A stretch of 64,000 nucleotides of DNA from Pseudomonas helleri (GTDB taxonomy: Bacteria; Pseudomonadota; Gammaproteobacteria; Pseudomonadales; Pseudomonadaceae). A program made the position numbers and the translations under genes. Below the pieces are notes generated by a model. The model was given only the letters and a program-made list of their open reading frames with translations. It ran no database searches and was not told where the DNA came from. Within the stretch, counting starts at the first letter, position 1, and the number at the start of each line of letters is the position of its first letter. Of this stretch, positions 8,135 through 17,391 are shown piece after piece. Location of the stretch: positions 119,997-183,996 of the forward strand of contig NZ_WIWC01000005.1 in the NCBI RefSeq assembly GCF_009600315.1. Direction: 5' to 3'.

Positions 8135-8638
8135 ATGCGCACATTGACGATTGAACCTTTGACCAAAGAAGCCTTCGCGCCGTTCGGTGACGTGATTGAA
8201 ACCGATGGCAGCGATCACTTCATGATCAATAACGGTTCGACCATGCGCTTTCATCGTCTGGCCGAGGTCGAAACGGCTACGCCAGAAGACAAAGCCATCA
8301 TCAGCATCTTCCGCGCCGACGCGCAGGACATGCCCTTGACCGTGCGTATGCTGGAGCGCCATCCGCTGGGCAGCCAGGCTTTTATTCCGCTGCTCGGCAA
8401 CCCCTTTCTGATCGTGGTCGCGCCGGTTGGCGACGAACCTGTATCGGGCCTGGCCCGCGCCTTTGTCAGTAATGGCAGGCAGGGCATTAATTACCATCGC
8501 GGCGTCTGGCACCACCCGGTGCTGACGATCGAAAAGCGGGATGACTTCCTGGTGGTTGATCGCAGTGGCAGCGGTAATAACTGCGATGAGCATTTCTTTA
8601 AAGAGGATGAGCAATTGATCCTCGCCCCCCACCAATAA
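8135..8638 (+). CDS. allA: Ureidoglycolate lyase
   Basis: Splits ureidoglycolate to glyoxylate and urea, feeding the gcl pathway encoded further right. A 167-residue cupin-like protein. Family motifs are LTKEAFAPFGDVIE at the N-terminus, LGSQAFIPL, and NYHRGVWHHPVL with the histidines of the active pocket. It follows the alc gene after a REP pair and precedes puuD by 49 bases, consistent with one operon. Confidence 0.94.
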   Translation: MRTLTIEPLTKEAFAPFGDVIETDGSDHFMINNGSTMRFHRLAEVETATPEDKAIISIFRADAQDMPLTVRMLERHPLGSQAFIPLLGNPFLIVVAPVGDEPVSGLARAFVSNGRQGINYHRGVWHHPVLTIEKRDDFLVVDRSGSGNNCDEHFFKEDEQLILAPHQ

Positions 8639-8687
8639 GAGAAGGCCTCAACGTTCAAAAAAGAACGACGGGCAAGAGGTAAAGACT

Positions 8688-9977
8688 GTGGAAGCACATC
8701 TAATGGAATGGCTGAATCTGGGCGTGCGCTGGATTCATATGATCACCGGTGTGGCCTGGATCGGCGCGTCGTTTTACTTTGTCTGGCTTGAGAACAACCT
8801 CAATCGGGCGCACCCCAAAGACGGCCTGGCTGGCGATTTATGGGCGATTCACGGCGGCGGTATTTACCACCTCGAAAAATACAAACTCGCTCCCCCGACC
8901 ATGCCGGAAAACCTCCACTGGTTTAAATGGGAAGCCTATTTCACCTGGATGTCAGGGATTGCCCTGCTGTGTCTGGTGTTCTACTTCAATCCCGCGCTGT
9001 ACCTGATCGCTCCCGGCAGCAGCCTGAGCGGCCCGGAGGCAGTGGCCATCGGTATCGGCTCATTGATTGCCGGCTGGTTCATCTACGACTTTCTGTGCGA
9101 CTCCGCCCTGGGCAAACGCCCGGCGTTGCTCGGTTTCATTCTGTTTGTGTTGTTGGTTGCTGCTGCGTTCGGCCTGAGCAAAGTGTTCAGCGGACGGGGT
9201 GCCTACCTGCATGTCGGCGCCATCATCGGCACCATCATGGTCGGCAACGTGTTCCGCATCATCATGCCCGCCCAGCGCGCACTGGTGGCCGCGATCAAGG
9301 AAGGCCGTTCCCCCGATCCGGCACTGCCGGCCAAAGGCCTGCTGCGCTCGCGTCACAACAACTACTTCACCTTGCCGGTGCTGTTCATCATGATCAGCAA
9401 CCACTTTCCGAGCACTTATGGCAGCCAATACAACTGGCTGATTCTGGCCGGGATTGCAGTGCTGGCCGTGTTGGTGCGCCACTACTTCAACACCCGCCAC
9501 AACAGCCATAAATATGCCTGGACCCTGCCGGTCGCCGCACTGAGCATGGTTTGTCTGGCCTATGTCACCGGCCCTAAACCACCGTCTACCGCGCCCGAAA
9601 CCGCCAAGGTCATCCAATACCAACCGTTGCCTGAAACCGCCGTCGGCGGGGTCAAAGCAGCCGATGCGCCGCCACCGGCAGCCGCACCGCCAGCGCCCTC
9701 GGCACCGGTTGCCAGTGTCGATTTCGAAAAAGTCCATGCGGTGATTCAGGAACGCTGCACGGTCTGCCATTCCGCCACGCCCACCAGCCCGCTGTTCAGC
9801 GCGGCCCCGGCAGGTGTGATGTTCGACACCGCGCAACAAATCAAAGTGATGGCTGCTCGTATTCAGGCCCAAGCCGTCTCCAGTCCGATCATGCCGCTGG
9901 GCAACATCACTCAGATGACCCAGCAAGAGCGTGACCTGGTCGGCGCCTGGATCAATGCAGGAGCCCAAACCAACTGA
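8688..9977 (+). CDS. puuD: Membrane-bound urate hydroxylase with cytochrome c domain
   Basis: Oxidises urate to 5-hydroxyisourate, passing electrons to the respiratory chain rather than to oxygen directly. The 429-residue protein has about eight transmembrane segments in residues 10-295 (starting RWIHMITGVAWIGASFYFVW in outline), a Pro/Ala-rich linker (residues 296-345) and a C-terminal cytochrome c domain with the heme motif CTVCH at 357-361. The likely distal ligand is a Met in SSPIMPLGN. The start is GTG with AAGAGG upstream. Export of the heme domain would depend on the Ccm system encoded at 26.6-33.6 kb. Confidence 0.94.
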   Translation: MEAHLMEWLNLGVRWIHMITGVAWIGASFYFVWLENNLNRAHPKDGLAGDLWAIHGGGIYHLEKYKLAPPTMPENLHWFKWEAYFTWMSGIALLCLVFYFNPALYLIAPGSSLSGPEAVAIGIGSLIAGWFIYDFLCDSALGKRPALLGFILFVLLVAAAFGLSKVFSGRGAYLHVGAIIGTIMVGNVFRIIMPAQRALVAAIKEGRSPDPALPAKGLLRSRHNNYFTLPVLFIMISNHFPSTYGSQYNWLILAGIAVLAVLVRHYFNTRHNSHKYAWTLPVAALSMVCLAYVTGPKPPSTAPETAKVIQYQPLPETAVGGVKAADAPPPAAAPPAPSAPVASVDFEKVHAVIQERCTVCHSATPTSPLFSAAPAGVMFDTAQQIKVMAARIQAQAVSSPIMPLGNITQMTQQERDLVGAWINAGAQTN

Positions 9978-10058
9978 CCTACACCCTGCGGGTGCTGTTG
10001 ATGGCGCCCGCATTTACACACCACTAGCTCACAACAATAAAAAAGACCGAGGTGTTGC

Positions 10059-11423
10059 ATGTCCGAGTTAACCGAACCGCGCATACCTGCCGTGACCGCC
10101 CCGCCGCCTATCCAGCGGTTGCCGTTGTTGCAATTGATTCTGGTCGGTTTGCAGCATGTGTTGTTGATGTACGGGGGCGCCGTTGCGGTGCCGTTAATCA
10201 TCGGACAGGCCGCTGGTCTGAGTCGTGAGGAGATTGCCTTTCTGATCAACGCTGACCTGTTGGTGGCGGGGATCGCAACCATCGTGCAATCGCTGGGCAT
10301 CGGCCCGATGGGCATTCGCATGCCCGTGATGATGGGCGCCAGCTTTGCGGCGGTGGGCAGTATGGTGGCGATGGCGGGCATGCCGGGCATCGGCATGACC
10401 GGCATTTTTGGTGCCACCATTGCAGCCGGTTTTTTCGGCATGATCATTGCGCCGTTCATGTCCAAGGTGGTGCGATTTTTCCCGCCACTGGTGACCGGCA
10501 CCGTGATTACGTCCATCGGTTTATCGCTGTTTCCGGTGGCTGTTAACTGGGCAGGCGGCGGCAGCGCAGCTACGCAATTCGGCTCTCCGATCTACCTGTT
10601 CATTGCCGCGCTGGTACTGGGCACCATTTTGTTGATCAACCGCTTTATGCGCGGTTTCTGGGTCAATATCTCGGTGCTGATCGGGATGGCCCTCGGCTAC
10701 ATATTGTCGGGCGCACTGGGCATGGTCGACCTTAACGGCATCGGCATGGCGCCGTGGTTTCAAGTGGTGACACCGTTGCACTTCGGCATGCCGGAGTTTC
10801 ACCTGGCGCCGATCTTGTCCATGTGTCTGGTGGTGGTGATCATTTTTGTCGAGTCCACCGGGATGTTCCTGGCGCTGGGCAAAATCACCGGTCAGGAAGT
10901 CACCCCGCGCATGCTGCGCCGTGGTCTGCTGTGTGATGCCGGTGCGTCGTTTCTGGCGGGCTTTTTCAACACCTTCACGCACTCCTCCTTCGCTCAGAAC
11001 ATCGGTCTGGTGCAAATGACCGGGGTGCGCTGTCGCTCGGTGACCATCATGGCCGGGGTCTTTCTGATTACCTTGAGCTTGCTGCCCAAGGCCGCGTTTC
11101 TGGTGGCCTCGATTCCGCCTGCTGTACTGGGCGGTGCGGCAATCGCAATGTTCGGCATGGTGGCTGCCACGGGGATCAAAATCCTTCAGGAAGCGGACAT
11201 TGCCGACCGTCGCAATCAGTTGTTGGTAGCGGTCAGTATCGGCATGGGCTTGATCCCTGTGGTGCGCCCTGAGTTCTTCGCCCACCTGCCGTTGTGGATG
11301 GGGCCTATCACCCACAGCGGGATTGCCATGGCCGCCGTTAGCGCAGTGTGCCTGAACTTGATGTTCAACGTCATGGGCGGCGCCGGGCGTGCCGCCATGA
11401 GCGGTCATGTGCATCAGCACTAA
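10059..11423 (+). CDS. NCS2-family purine/urate permease
   Basis: A 454-residue nucleobase:cation symporter-2 transporter with about 12-14 membrane segments. Hallmarks are LQHVLLMYGGAVAVPLIIG in TM1, the segment GIRMPVMMGASFA, and the substrate-site VVIIFVESTGMFLALGKI followed by NTFTHSSFAQNIGLVQMTGVRCR. These resemble uric acid and xanthine permeases rather than uracil carriers. Location directly after puuD supports urate or xanthine as substrate. An AT-rich gap with GAGG precedes the ATG. Confidence 0.92.
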   Translation: MSELTEPRIPAVTAPPPIQRLPLLQLILVGLQHVLLMYGGAVAVPLIIGQAAGLSREEIAFLINADLLVAGIATIVQSLGIGPMGIRMPVMMGASFAAVGSMVAMAGMPGIGMTGIFGATIAAGFFGMIIAPFMSKVVRFFPPLVTGTVITSIGLSLFPVAVNWAGGGSAATQFGSPIYLFIAALVLGTILLINRFMRGFWVNISVLIGMALGYILSGALGMVDLNGIGMAPWFQVVTPLHFGMPEFHLAPILSMCLVVVIIFVESTGMFLALGKITGQEVTPRMLRRGLLCDAGASFLAGFFNTFTHSSFAQNIGLVQMTGVRCRSVTIMAGVFLITLSLLPKAAFLVASIPPAVLGGAAIAMFGMVAATGIKILQEADIADRRNQLLVAVSIGMGLIPVVRPEFFAHLPLWMGPITHSGIAMAAVSAVCLNLMFNVMGGAGRAAMSGHVHQH

Positions 11424-11437
11424 ACCTTGACCCTTGA

Positions 11438-11534
11438 CCCTCACCCCAACCCTCTCCCAAAGGGAGAGGGGGCAATAGGTGATCCGCTTTTGCCTTTAGT
11501 TCCCTCTCCCTCCGGGAGAGGGCTAGGGTGAGGG
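11438..11534. repeat. CT-rich inverted repeat (second palindrome family)
   Basis: Outer arms CCCTCACCCCAACCCTCTCC and its complement, with each side also forming its own CCCTCTCCC/GGGAGAGGG hairpin. The same element occurs at 56261-56370, and a half copy lies at 19185-19207. It differs from the REP family elsewhere in the window. Confidence 0.85.
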
Positions 11535-11572
11535 CGCTTTTGCAGTAAAAAACAATAAAAAGGGAGTTACCC

Positions 11573-12358
11573 ATGCACTGCAAACACTGGGGCGTCACGC
11601 TCGCGGGTGGGTTTTTGGCTGCCAGTCAGGCCATGGCCGGAGATCTGTTTTTATGGCAGACCAACAGCCTGACTTACCTCTACGGCAAGAACTTCGCCAT
11701 CAACCCTTCGATCCAGCAGATCGTCACCTTTGAACATGCCGACAAATGGAAGTACGGCGACAACTTCCTGTTTGTCGACCGCATCTTCTACAACGGCAAG
11801 CCAGACCCCAACAAAGGCCCGCACACTTACTACGGCGAATTCAGCCCACGCCTGTCGTTCGGCAAGATTTTCGATCAAAAACTCGAGTTCGGCCCCATCA
11901 AGGACGTGTTGTTGGCCATGACCTACGAGTACGGCGAAGGTGACAGTGAAGCCTACCTTATCGGCCCGGGTTTCGACCTCGCAGTGCCGGGGTTCAATTA
12001 TTTCACCCTGAACTTCTACCGCCGCCACACCGAAGGGCCGCGCCCCGGCACAGGCACCTGGCAAATTACCCCGGCCTTCTCCTACAGCATCCCTCTGGGC
12101 CGCTCCAACCTGTTGATCGACGGTTATATCGACTGGGTGGTCGACAACGATCAAAACTCCCGCGGCACCTATCACTCCAACCTGCACATCAACCCGCAAA
12201 TCAAATATGACTTGGGTCGCGCACTCAATCTGGGCGAAAAGCAGCTGTATGTCGGCATTGAATACAGCTATTGGAAAGACAAATACGGCATCGAAAGCAG
12301 CAGCCGTCTGGACACCAACCAGAACACCGCCAGCGCCCTCATCAAAGTCCACTTTTAG
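11573..12358 (+). CDS. Tsx/OmpK-like outer-membrane nucleoside channel, copy 1
   Basis: A 261-residue outer-membrane beta-barrel with a signal peptide ending ASQAMAGD (about residue 22). The family start FLWQTNSLTYLYGKNF follows, with alternating barrel strands and a C-terminal ALIKVHF ending in aromatic Phe. Related proteins pass nucleosides and bases. It is a close paralogue of the gene at 12739 and lies behind the purine permease gene, so it is probably the outer-membrane entry for purines. GGGAG precedes the ATG. Confidence 0.9.
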   Translation: MHCKHWGVTLAGGFLAASQAMAGDLFLWQTNSLTYLYGKNFAINPSIQQIVTFEHADKWKYGDNFLFVDRIFYNGKPDPNKGPHTYYGEFSPRLSFGKIFDQKLEFGPIKDVLLAMTYEYGEGDSEAYLIGPGFDLAVPGFNYFTLNFYRRHTEGPRPGTGTWQITPAFSYSIPLGRSNLLIDGYIDWVVDNDQNSRGTYHSNLHINPQIKYDLGRALNLGEKQLYVGIEYSYWKDKYGIESSSRLDTNQNTASALIKVHF

Positions 12359-12738
12359 TTTAAACAGGTGCCCTGCCCTGCGATTGCGCTCATCTTCATT
12401 CATTGCGCAATAACAGGGCACTTGAGTGCGAAGCCCAGAGCCAGTATTCTGCGCGCCCTCTTAAAGACGAGCCTTGTTTAAAGCTGACTTCAAAGCCAAC
12501 TTAATGCGTCTAAACAACGCGTTTAAGCCCTTTTCTCCACATTAATTCACTCAACTGCCCCTTGGCAGTCGAGCGATAAATGCTGGCCAAAAATCGTTAT
12601 GGCCCAGTCTTTGCTCTAAGCAATAAACCTGACCTTTCAGGCAACTTTTTAATACTGATTTTATAAGCCGGAATCAAGGCGCCTATACAGAGCGCAGGTT
12701 CATGCAACGGCAGCAACCTTAACGTTTGGAGCAACCGA
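12359..12738. other. Intergenic region between the two porin genes
   Basis: About 380 bases, AT-richer than the genes around it, with no frame of coding character and no clear hairpin-plus-T terminator. It presumably holds the separate promoter of the second porin gene; no confident -35/-10 pair or TTGTATACAA site was seen. Confidence 0.5.
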
Positions 12739-13524
12739 ATGAAGCGCACACTCACCAGCCTGATGCTTGCGGGGAGCTTGTTGGGCGGGACCACGGCAGT
12801 CGCCGAAGACCTGTTTCAGTGGCAAACCAACAGCCTGACGTATTTGTATGGCAAGGACTTCCAGGTCAACCCGAAAATCCAGCAAACCATGACGTTCGAG
12901 CACGCCGACAGCTGGAAATACGGTGATAACTTCTTCTTCCTTGACCGCATTTTTTACAACGGCAAAAAAGACGGCAACGTCGGTCCTAACACCTATTACG
13001 GCGAATTCACCCCTCGCCTCTCGTTCGGCAAAATCTTCGACCAGAAGTTTGAATTCGGCCCGATCACAGACGTACTGCTGGCCATGACCTACGAGTTCGG
13101 TGAAGGCGACTCGGACGCTTACCTGATCGGCCCGGGTTTCGACTTGAACGTGCCGGGTTTCGACTACTTCCAGTTAAACTTCTACCAGCGTTTCCCGGAA
13201 GGCAGCCGCGCTGGCCGTGGCGTATGGCAGATCACCCCGGTGTGGTCATACACCGTGCCACTGGGCAAGTCTGACGTGGTCATCGACGGTTATATGGACT
13301 GGGTGGTCGATAACGACAAGAACTCGCGCGGTACTTACCACGCCAACCTGCACTTCAACCCGCAGATCAAATATGACTTGGGCAAAGCCTTGAACTGGGG
13401 CGCCAAGCAGTTGTACGTCGGTGTTGAATACGATTACTGGAAAAACAAGTACGGGATTGAAAACAGCAGCTCGTTCAAAACCAATCAGAACACCACGAGC
13501 CTGTTGGTCAAGTACCACTTCTGA
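12739..13524 (+). CDS. Tsx/OmpK-like outer-membrane nucleoside channel, copy 2
   Basis: The same 261-residue length and layout as the preceding porin. A signal peptide ends GGTTAVAED, then FQWQTNSLTYLYGKDF, FGEGDSDAYLIGPGFDLNVPG and a C-terminal LLVKYHF. The two differ through the barrel, for example in the loop after FYQRFPEGSRAG versus FYRRHTEGPRPG, so they may differ in selectivity. The 380-bp gap suggests an independent promoter. The tandem pair is most simply explained by gene duplication. Confidence 0.9.
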   Translation: MKRTLTSLMLAGSLLGGTTAVAEDLFQWQTNSLTYLYGKDFQVNPKIQQTMTFEHADSWKYGDNFFFLDRIFYNGKKDGNVGPNTYYGEFTPRLSFGKIFDQKFEFGPITDVLLAMTYEFGEGDSDAYLIGPGFDLNVPGFDYFQLNFYQRFPEGSRAGRGVWQITPVWSYTVPLGKSDVVIDGYMDWVVDNDKNSRGTYHANLHFNPQIKYDLGKALNWGAKQLYVGVEYDYWKNKYGIENSSSFKTNQNTTSLLVKYHF

Positions 13525-13641
13525 TCCTGATCAGTGACTGCGGACGCGCAAGGAAGCTGCGTCTCAGGGCTGTAACACAATATTCCCACTTCCCGCACAG
13601 AGCCTTTACACTCGCGCGCATTCCCAATGTGCGGAGCCTGT

Positions 13642-14847
13642 ATGGCTAACCCTTATCGCGAGATTTTCAGCGCCCCCGGAAGCAAGGCTTTTTGTGCCGC
13701 TGGCCTGATCGCTCGCATGCCTATTTCCATGACCGGTATCGGCATCATCACCTTACTCGCGCAACTGCACGGCTCGTATTGGCTGGCGGGCGCGGTGGCC
13801 GCCACCTTTGCCCTGGCAATGGCCTTGCTGGCACCGCAAATTTCGCGCTGGGTAGACCGCTATGGGCAGCGCCGCGTACTGCCCGGCGTGGCGACGATTG
13901 GCGTATGCGCCCTGCTCGGCTTGCTGTTGTGCAGTCATTTGGGCGCGCCCAACTGGACGCTGTTTGTTTTTGCGGCACTGTCCGGTTGCATCCCCAGCAT
14001 GCCGGCAATGGTCCGCGCACGCTGGAGCGAGCTATACCGCGGCTCGCCCAAATTGCACACGGCCTTCTCGTTCGAATCGGTACTCGATGAAGTGTGTTTT
14101 ATCGTCGGCCCTCCAATTTCCGTGGGCCTGAGCGTGGGCCTGTTTCCCGAGGCAGGGCCGCTGTTGGCGGCCATCTTGCTGGCCGTCGGCGTGACCCTTT
14201 TTGTGCTGCAACGGCAAACCGAACCGCCAGTACACCCGCGCAGTGACGCGCACAGCGGCACCGTGCTGCGTCAGGGCGCCGTGGTGATTTTGATGATGGC
14301 CCTGCTCGGGCTGGGCACCATTGTCGGCACCGTGGACGTGGTCAGCGTGGCGTTTGCTCAGCATCAGGGGCAACCCGCCGCCGCCAGCATCGTGCTCTCG
14401 GTGTACGCGCTGGGCTCGTGCATCGCCGGGCTGGTGTTCGGCACGCTGAAGCTCAAGACACCGCTGCCCACACTGTTCCTGTTTGGCGCGGCGGCCACCG
14501 CACTCACCGTGGTGCCGCTGATGTGGGTCAGCAGCATCGCCACGTTGGCGGCCGCCATGTTTGTCGCAGGTTTGTTCTTCGCCCCCACCCTGATCACTGC
14601 GATGGGGCTGGTGGAAAATATCGTCCCGCCCGCCAAATTGACCGAAGGCCTGACCTGGATGATAACCGGGCTGGGCATCGGTGTGGCGCTGGGCGCCGTC
14701 GCTGGCGGCTGGGTGATCGACGCCTATGGTGCCCAGGCCGGTTTCAGCGTATCGCTGGCCGCGGGGCTGGGCATGCTGCTGTTTGCCGTGCTGGGCTACC
14801 GCCTGCTGCAAAACAGCACCCACCCGCACCCGGCCTCGCTGGCCTAA
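13642..14847 (+). CDS. MFS transporter
   Basis: A 401-residue 12-TM major facilitator. The N-terminal half has a YGQRRVLPG loop resembling the MFS A-motif and ISRWVDR; the second half begins near [17 protein letters not shown]. The start at MANPYREIF is used because the first five codons of the longer frame lack a ribosome site. It resembles sugar-efflux or purine-efflux-type MFS proteins of Pseudomonas, but the substrate is unknown. It is convergent with the DUF808 gene, the stop codons overlapping by a few bases. Confidence 0.85.
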   Translation: MANPYREIFSAPGSKAFCAAGLIARMPISMTGIGIITLLAQLHGSYWLAGAVAATFALAMALLAPQISRWVDRYGQRRVLPGVATIGVCALLGLLLCSHLGAPNWTLFVFAALSGCIPSMPAMVRARWSELYRGSPKLHTAFSFESVLDEVCFIVGPPISVGLSVGLFPEAGPLLAAILLAVGVTLFVLQRQTEPPVHPRSDAHSGTVLRQGAVVILMMALLGLGTIVGTVDVVSVAFAQHQGQPAAASIVLSVYALGSCIAGLVFGTLKLKTPLPTLFLFGAAATALTVVPLMWVSSIATLAAAMFVAGLFFAPTLITAMGLVENIVPPAKLTEGLTWMITGLGIGVALGAVAGGWVIDAYGAQAGFSVSLAAGLGMLLFAVLGYRLLQNSTHPHPASLA

Positions 14848-15785
14848 CCTTTCACGGCGCGCCAGATCTTGCTGACGCCCGTCACCACCGCCAACACCAC
14901 CGCGCCGGCAATAATGCCGGCTACGGCGTTAACCAGCGTCGGCACGATCACCGACAACGGGCCAACAAATGGGGCGACGCTGGCAGTGATGCTTTCAACC
15001 CCGTGGTGCAACACCGGGACGCCGTGGGTCAGAATCCCGCCACCCACCATAAACATGGCGGCGGTGCCAATGATGGTCAGGCTTTTCATCATGTATGGCG
15101 CGGCATTGAGCACCACCTGACCGAAACTGCGCTGAAAGCGCGGCCAGGCGCCTTCGCCGGTTTTATGGGTCAAGTACAGGCCGCCATCATCGAGGCGAAC
15201 GATACCGGCCACTACACCGTACACGCCGATGGTCATCACAATCGCAATGCCCGACATCACCACCACTTGCTGAATCAGCGGTGAGTCCGCCACGGTGCCG
15301 AGGGTAATGGCAATGATTTCAGCCGAGAGGATAAAGTCAGTGCGAATGGCCCCCTTGATTTTATCTTTCTCAAAAGCCACCAGATCGACCTCGGCATTGG
15401 CCAAAGCCTCCTGCCGCGCTTTGCGCTTCGCTTGAGTGTCGTCCTGACTGTGCAAAAACTTGTGCGCGAGCTTCTCGAAGCCCTCAAAGCACAGGTAAGC
15501 ACCGCCCACCATCAGCAACGGCGTCACCGCCCACGGGATGAAAGCGCTGATCGCCAACGCCGCAGGCACCAAAATCAGCTTGTTGCGAAACGAGCCCTTG
15601 GCCACGGCCCACACCACCGGCAATTCGCGATCTGCCCGTACGCCGGAGACTTGCTGCGCATTGAGTGCCAGATCGTCGCCCAGCACCCCGGCAGTCTTTT
15701 TGGCGGCCATTTTAGTCATCAGTGCGACGTCATCGAGTACGGCGGCGATATCGTCGAGCAACATCAGCAAACTACTGCCAGCCAT
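14844..15785 (-). CDS. DUF808 inner-membrane protein
   Basis: A 313-residue protein of the YedI/DUF808 family. It opens [20 protein letters not shown], followed by the cytosolic [17 protein letters not shown] segment, several membrane spans (for example in [16 protein letters not shown]) and [14 protein letters not shown]. No biochemical role is established for the family. It is divergent from the TetR gene and may be a target of it only by position. Confidence 0.85.
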   Translation of the reverse strand: MAGSSLLMLLDDIAAVLDDVALMTKMAAKKTAGVLGDDLALNAQQVSGVRADRELPVVWAVAKGSFRNKLILVPAALAISAFIPWAVTPLLMVGGAYLCFEGFEKLAHKFLHSQDDTQAKRKARQEALANAEVDLVAFEKDKIKGAIRTDFILSAEIIAITLGTVADSPLIQQVVVMSGIAIVMTIGVYGVVAGIVRLDDGGLYLTHKTGEGAWPRFQRSFGQVVLNAAPYMMKSLTIIGTAAMFMVGGGILTHGVPVLHHGVESITASVAPFVGPLSVIVPTLVNAVAGIIAGAVVLAVVTGVSKIWRAVKG

Positions 15786-15918
15786 GAAAAGGTATTCCTT
15801 GAGGATTGAAAGTGCCTAAGCATAGCGCGGAAGCACCGCTGAGCTGCAATCTTGAGCCGCTCGCAGGCCCGGTGCTACCATGCCCGACCGCCCGAGTCGG
15901 CAAGGAAAGACCCGTTTT

Positions 15919-16524
15919 ATGAGCAGCATCCGCGAACGTAATAAACACCTGATTTTGCGAGCCGCCAGCGAAGAGTTCGCTGACAAGGGTTTCGCCGCGA
16001 GCAAAACCAGCGACATCGCCGCCAAGGCCGGTGTGCCCAAGCCCAATGTTTATTACTACTTCAAGTCCAAGGAAAACCTGTACCGCGAAGTACTCGAAAG
16101 CATTATCGAGCCGATTTTGCGCGTCTCGACGCCGTTTAATGCCGATGGCGAGCCCAATGAAGTGCTGAGCAATTACATTCGCTCAAAAATCATGATTTCC
16201 CGCGACCTGCCGTTCGCTTCGAAAGTGTTTGCCAGCGAAATCATGCATGGTGCACCGCATCTGAGCGAAACCCAGGTGGGTTTGCTCAACGCTCAGGCCA
16301 AACACAACATCGAGTGCATCCAGACCTGGATCGACCGTGGCCAAATTGCCCCGATAGACCCGCATCACCTGATGTTCAGCATCTGGGCGGCGACGCAGAC
16401 CTATGCTGACTTCGACTGGCAAATCTCCGCCATCACCGGCAAGGCCAAGCTCGACGACAGCGATTACGAAGCGGCGACCCAAACGATCATCCGCCTCGTG
16501 CTTAAAGGCTGTACGCCGGACTAA
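15919..16524 (+). CDS. TetR-family regulator, RutR-like
   Basis: A 201-residue regulator. The helix-turn-helix at residues 10-55 contains EEFADKGFAASKTSDIAAKAG and the typical PNVYYYFKSKENLYREVL. The C-terminal half (SKVFASEIMHGAPHL, then FSIWAATQTYADFDWQ) is of the RutR/YcdC type, which senses pyrimidines or purines. It lies between the purine-uptake genes and the glyoxylate genes, so a nucleobase ligand is plausible. The ATG at 15919 starts MSSIRERN. A CCGAC-N7-GTCGG inverted repeat (15884-15900) upstream is a weak operator candidate. Confidence 0.85.
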   Translation: MSSIRERNKHLILRAASEEFADKGFAASKTSDIAAKAGVPKPNVYYYFKSKENLYREVLESIIEPILRVSTPFNADGEPNEVLSNYIRSKIMISRDLPFASKVFASEIMHGAPHLSETQVGLLNAQAKHNIECIQTWIDRGQIAPIDPHHLMFSIWAATQTYADFDWQISAITGKAKLDDSDYEAATQTIIRLVLKGCTPD

Positions 16525-16541
16525 AAGCCCCGCATACGCTC

Positions 16542-16673
16542 CGTAGCAGCTGCCGAAGGCTGCGTCCGGCCGCGAAGCGGTCGTAAAATCAGCGTTCAGG
16601 GCGTGTCAGGCACACCCCAGGTTCTGGTTTGCGACTGCTGCGCAGCCGGACGCAGCCTGCGGCAGCTGCTACG
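16542..16673. repeat. REP pair
   Basis: Inverted REP copies, GTAGCAGCTGCCGAAGGCTG at the left and GCCTGCGGCAGCTGCTAC at the right, between the convergent TetR gene and GlcG-like gene. Confidence 0.85.
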
Positions 16674-16684
16674 GGTTTGCGCGT

Positions 16685-17125
16685 TTAAACCGCCACACCC
16701 GCATCCGCACGCAAACCTTGCGCCTCAACCGCGCTGATTGCGCATTGTTCGTCTATGTCCGACGTATCGCCGCTGATCCCCACCGCGCCCAATACGTTAC
16801 CGGCCTCATCACGAATCAACACCCCGCCCGGCACCGGCACAATATCGCCCTGCCCCATGCCATTAAGGGCCGCGTAAAACGCCGGGCGCTGCTGCGCATC
16901 CAGCGCCAGCAAACGCGAGCCCTTGCCCAGCGCAATCGCGCCCCACGCCTTGCCAATCGCAATACTGGGCCGCAGCAGGGTGGCGCCGTCTTCGCGCTGC
17001 AACGCCAGCAAATACCCACCGCTGTCGAGCACCGCAACGGTCAATGGCGCAGCGTTTATCTGACGGGCTGCGCCCAGCGCCTGCGCGGTCAGGTTTAAAG
17101 CGACTTTCAAGGTTAAAGCACTCAT
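16685..17125 (-). CDS. GlcG/HbpS-like heme-binding family protein
   Basis: A 146-residue protein of the GlcG/HbpS (DUF336) fold. It contains LNLTAQALGAARQ, the core PLTVAVLDSGGYLLALQREDGA, ASIAIGKAWGA-like helices and the C-terminal GGVLIRDEAGNVLGAVGISGDTS in outline. Relatives bind heme or cobalamin or stand beside glycolate and glyoxylate genes. The start MSALTLKV is chosen over a longer frame. It is divergent from gcl with two operators in between, so it is likely co-regulated with glyoxylate use. Its function is not established. Confidence 0.85.
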   Translation of the reverse strand: MSALTLKVALNLTAQALGAARQINAAPLTVAVLDSGGYLLALQREDGATLLRPSIAIGKAWGAIALGKGSRLLALDAQQRPAFYAALNGMGQGDIVPVPGGVLIRDEAGNVLGAVGISGDTSDIDEQCAISAVEAQGLRADAGVAV

Positions 17126-17215
17126 GGTTGCCGTCCTTATCGTGTTATTGGAAAGCCTTTGGACGCCTGATGACAGGCAATCAATAAAGCCAATAGAACA
17201 CAATATTTACATGCT

Positions 17216-17225
17216 TTGTATACAA
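17216..17225. promoter_or_regulatory. TTGTATACAA operator, proximal to the glcG-like gene
   Basis: An exact 10-bp palindrome in the 266-bp divergent region between the GlcG-like gene and gcl, 91 bp upstream of the former's start. Confidence 0.6.
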
Positions 17226-17355
17226 CTTTTAACTGATCAAAAACCTTAATAAGTACTGAACCTAGAAATACAGGGCCTTTCAGCGCAAAACCATGTCTTC
17301 AATAAAACTCATTGACCTCTTGCTGCGAGGATGAATACACTCGACTCACAGCCAC

Positions 17356-17365
17356 TTGTATACAA
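17356..17365. promoter_or_regulatory. TTGTATACAA operator, proximal to gcl
   Basis: An exact 10-bp palindrome 27 bp before the gcl start. It is positioned where a bound repressor would block transcription or initiation. Its centre is 140 bp from the copy at 17216, so a loop across the divergent region is possible. Confidence 0.65.
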
Positions 17366-17391
17366 TTACAAAACGTAAGAGGCACAAAGCA

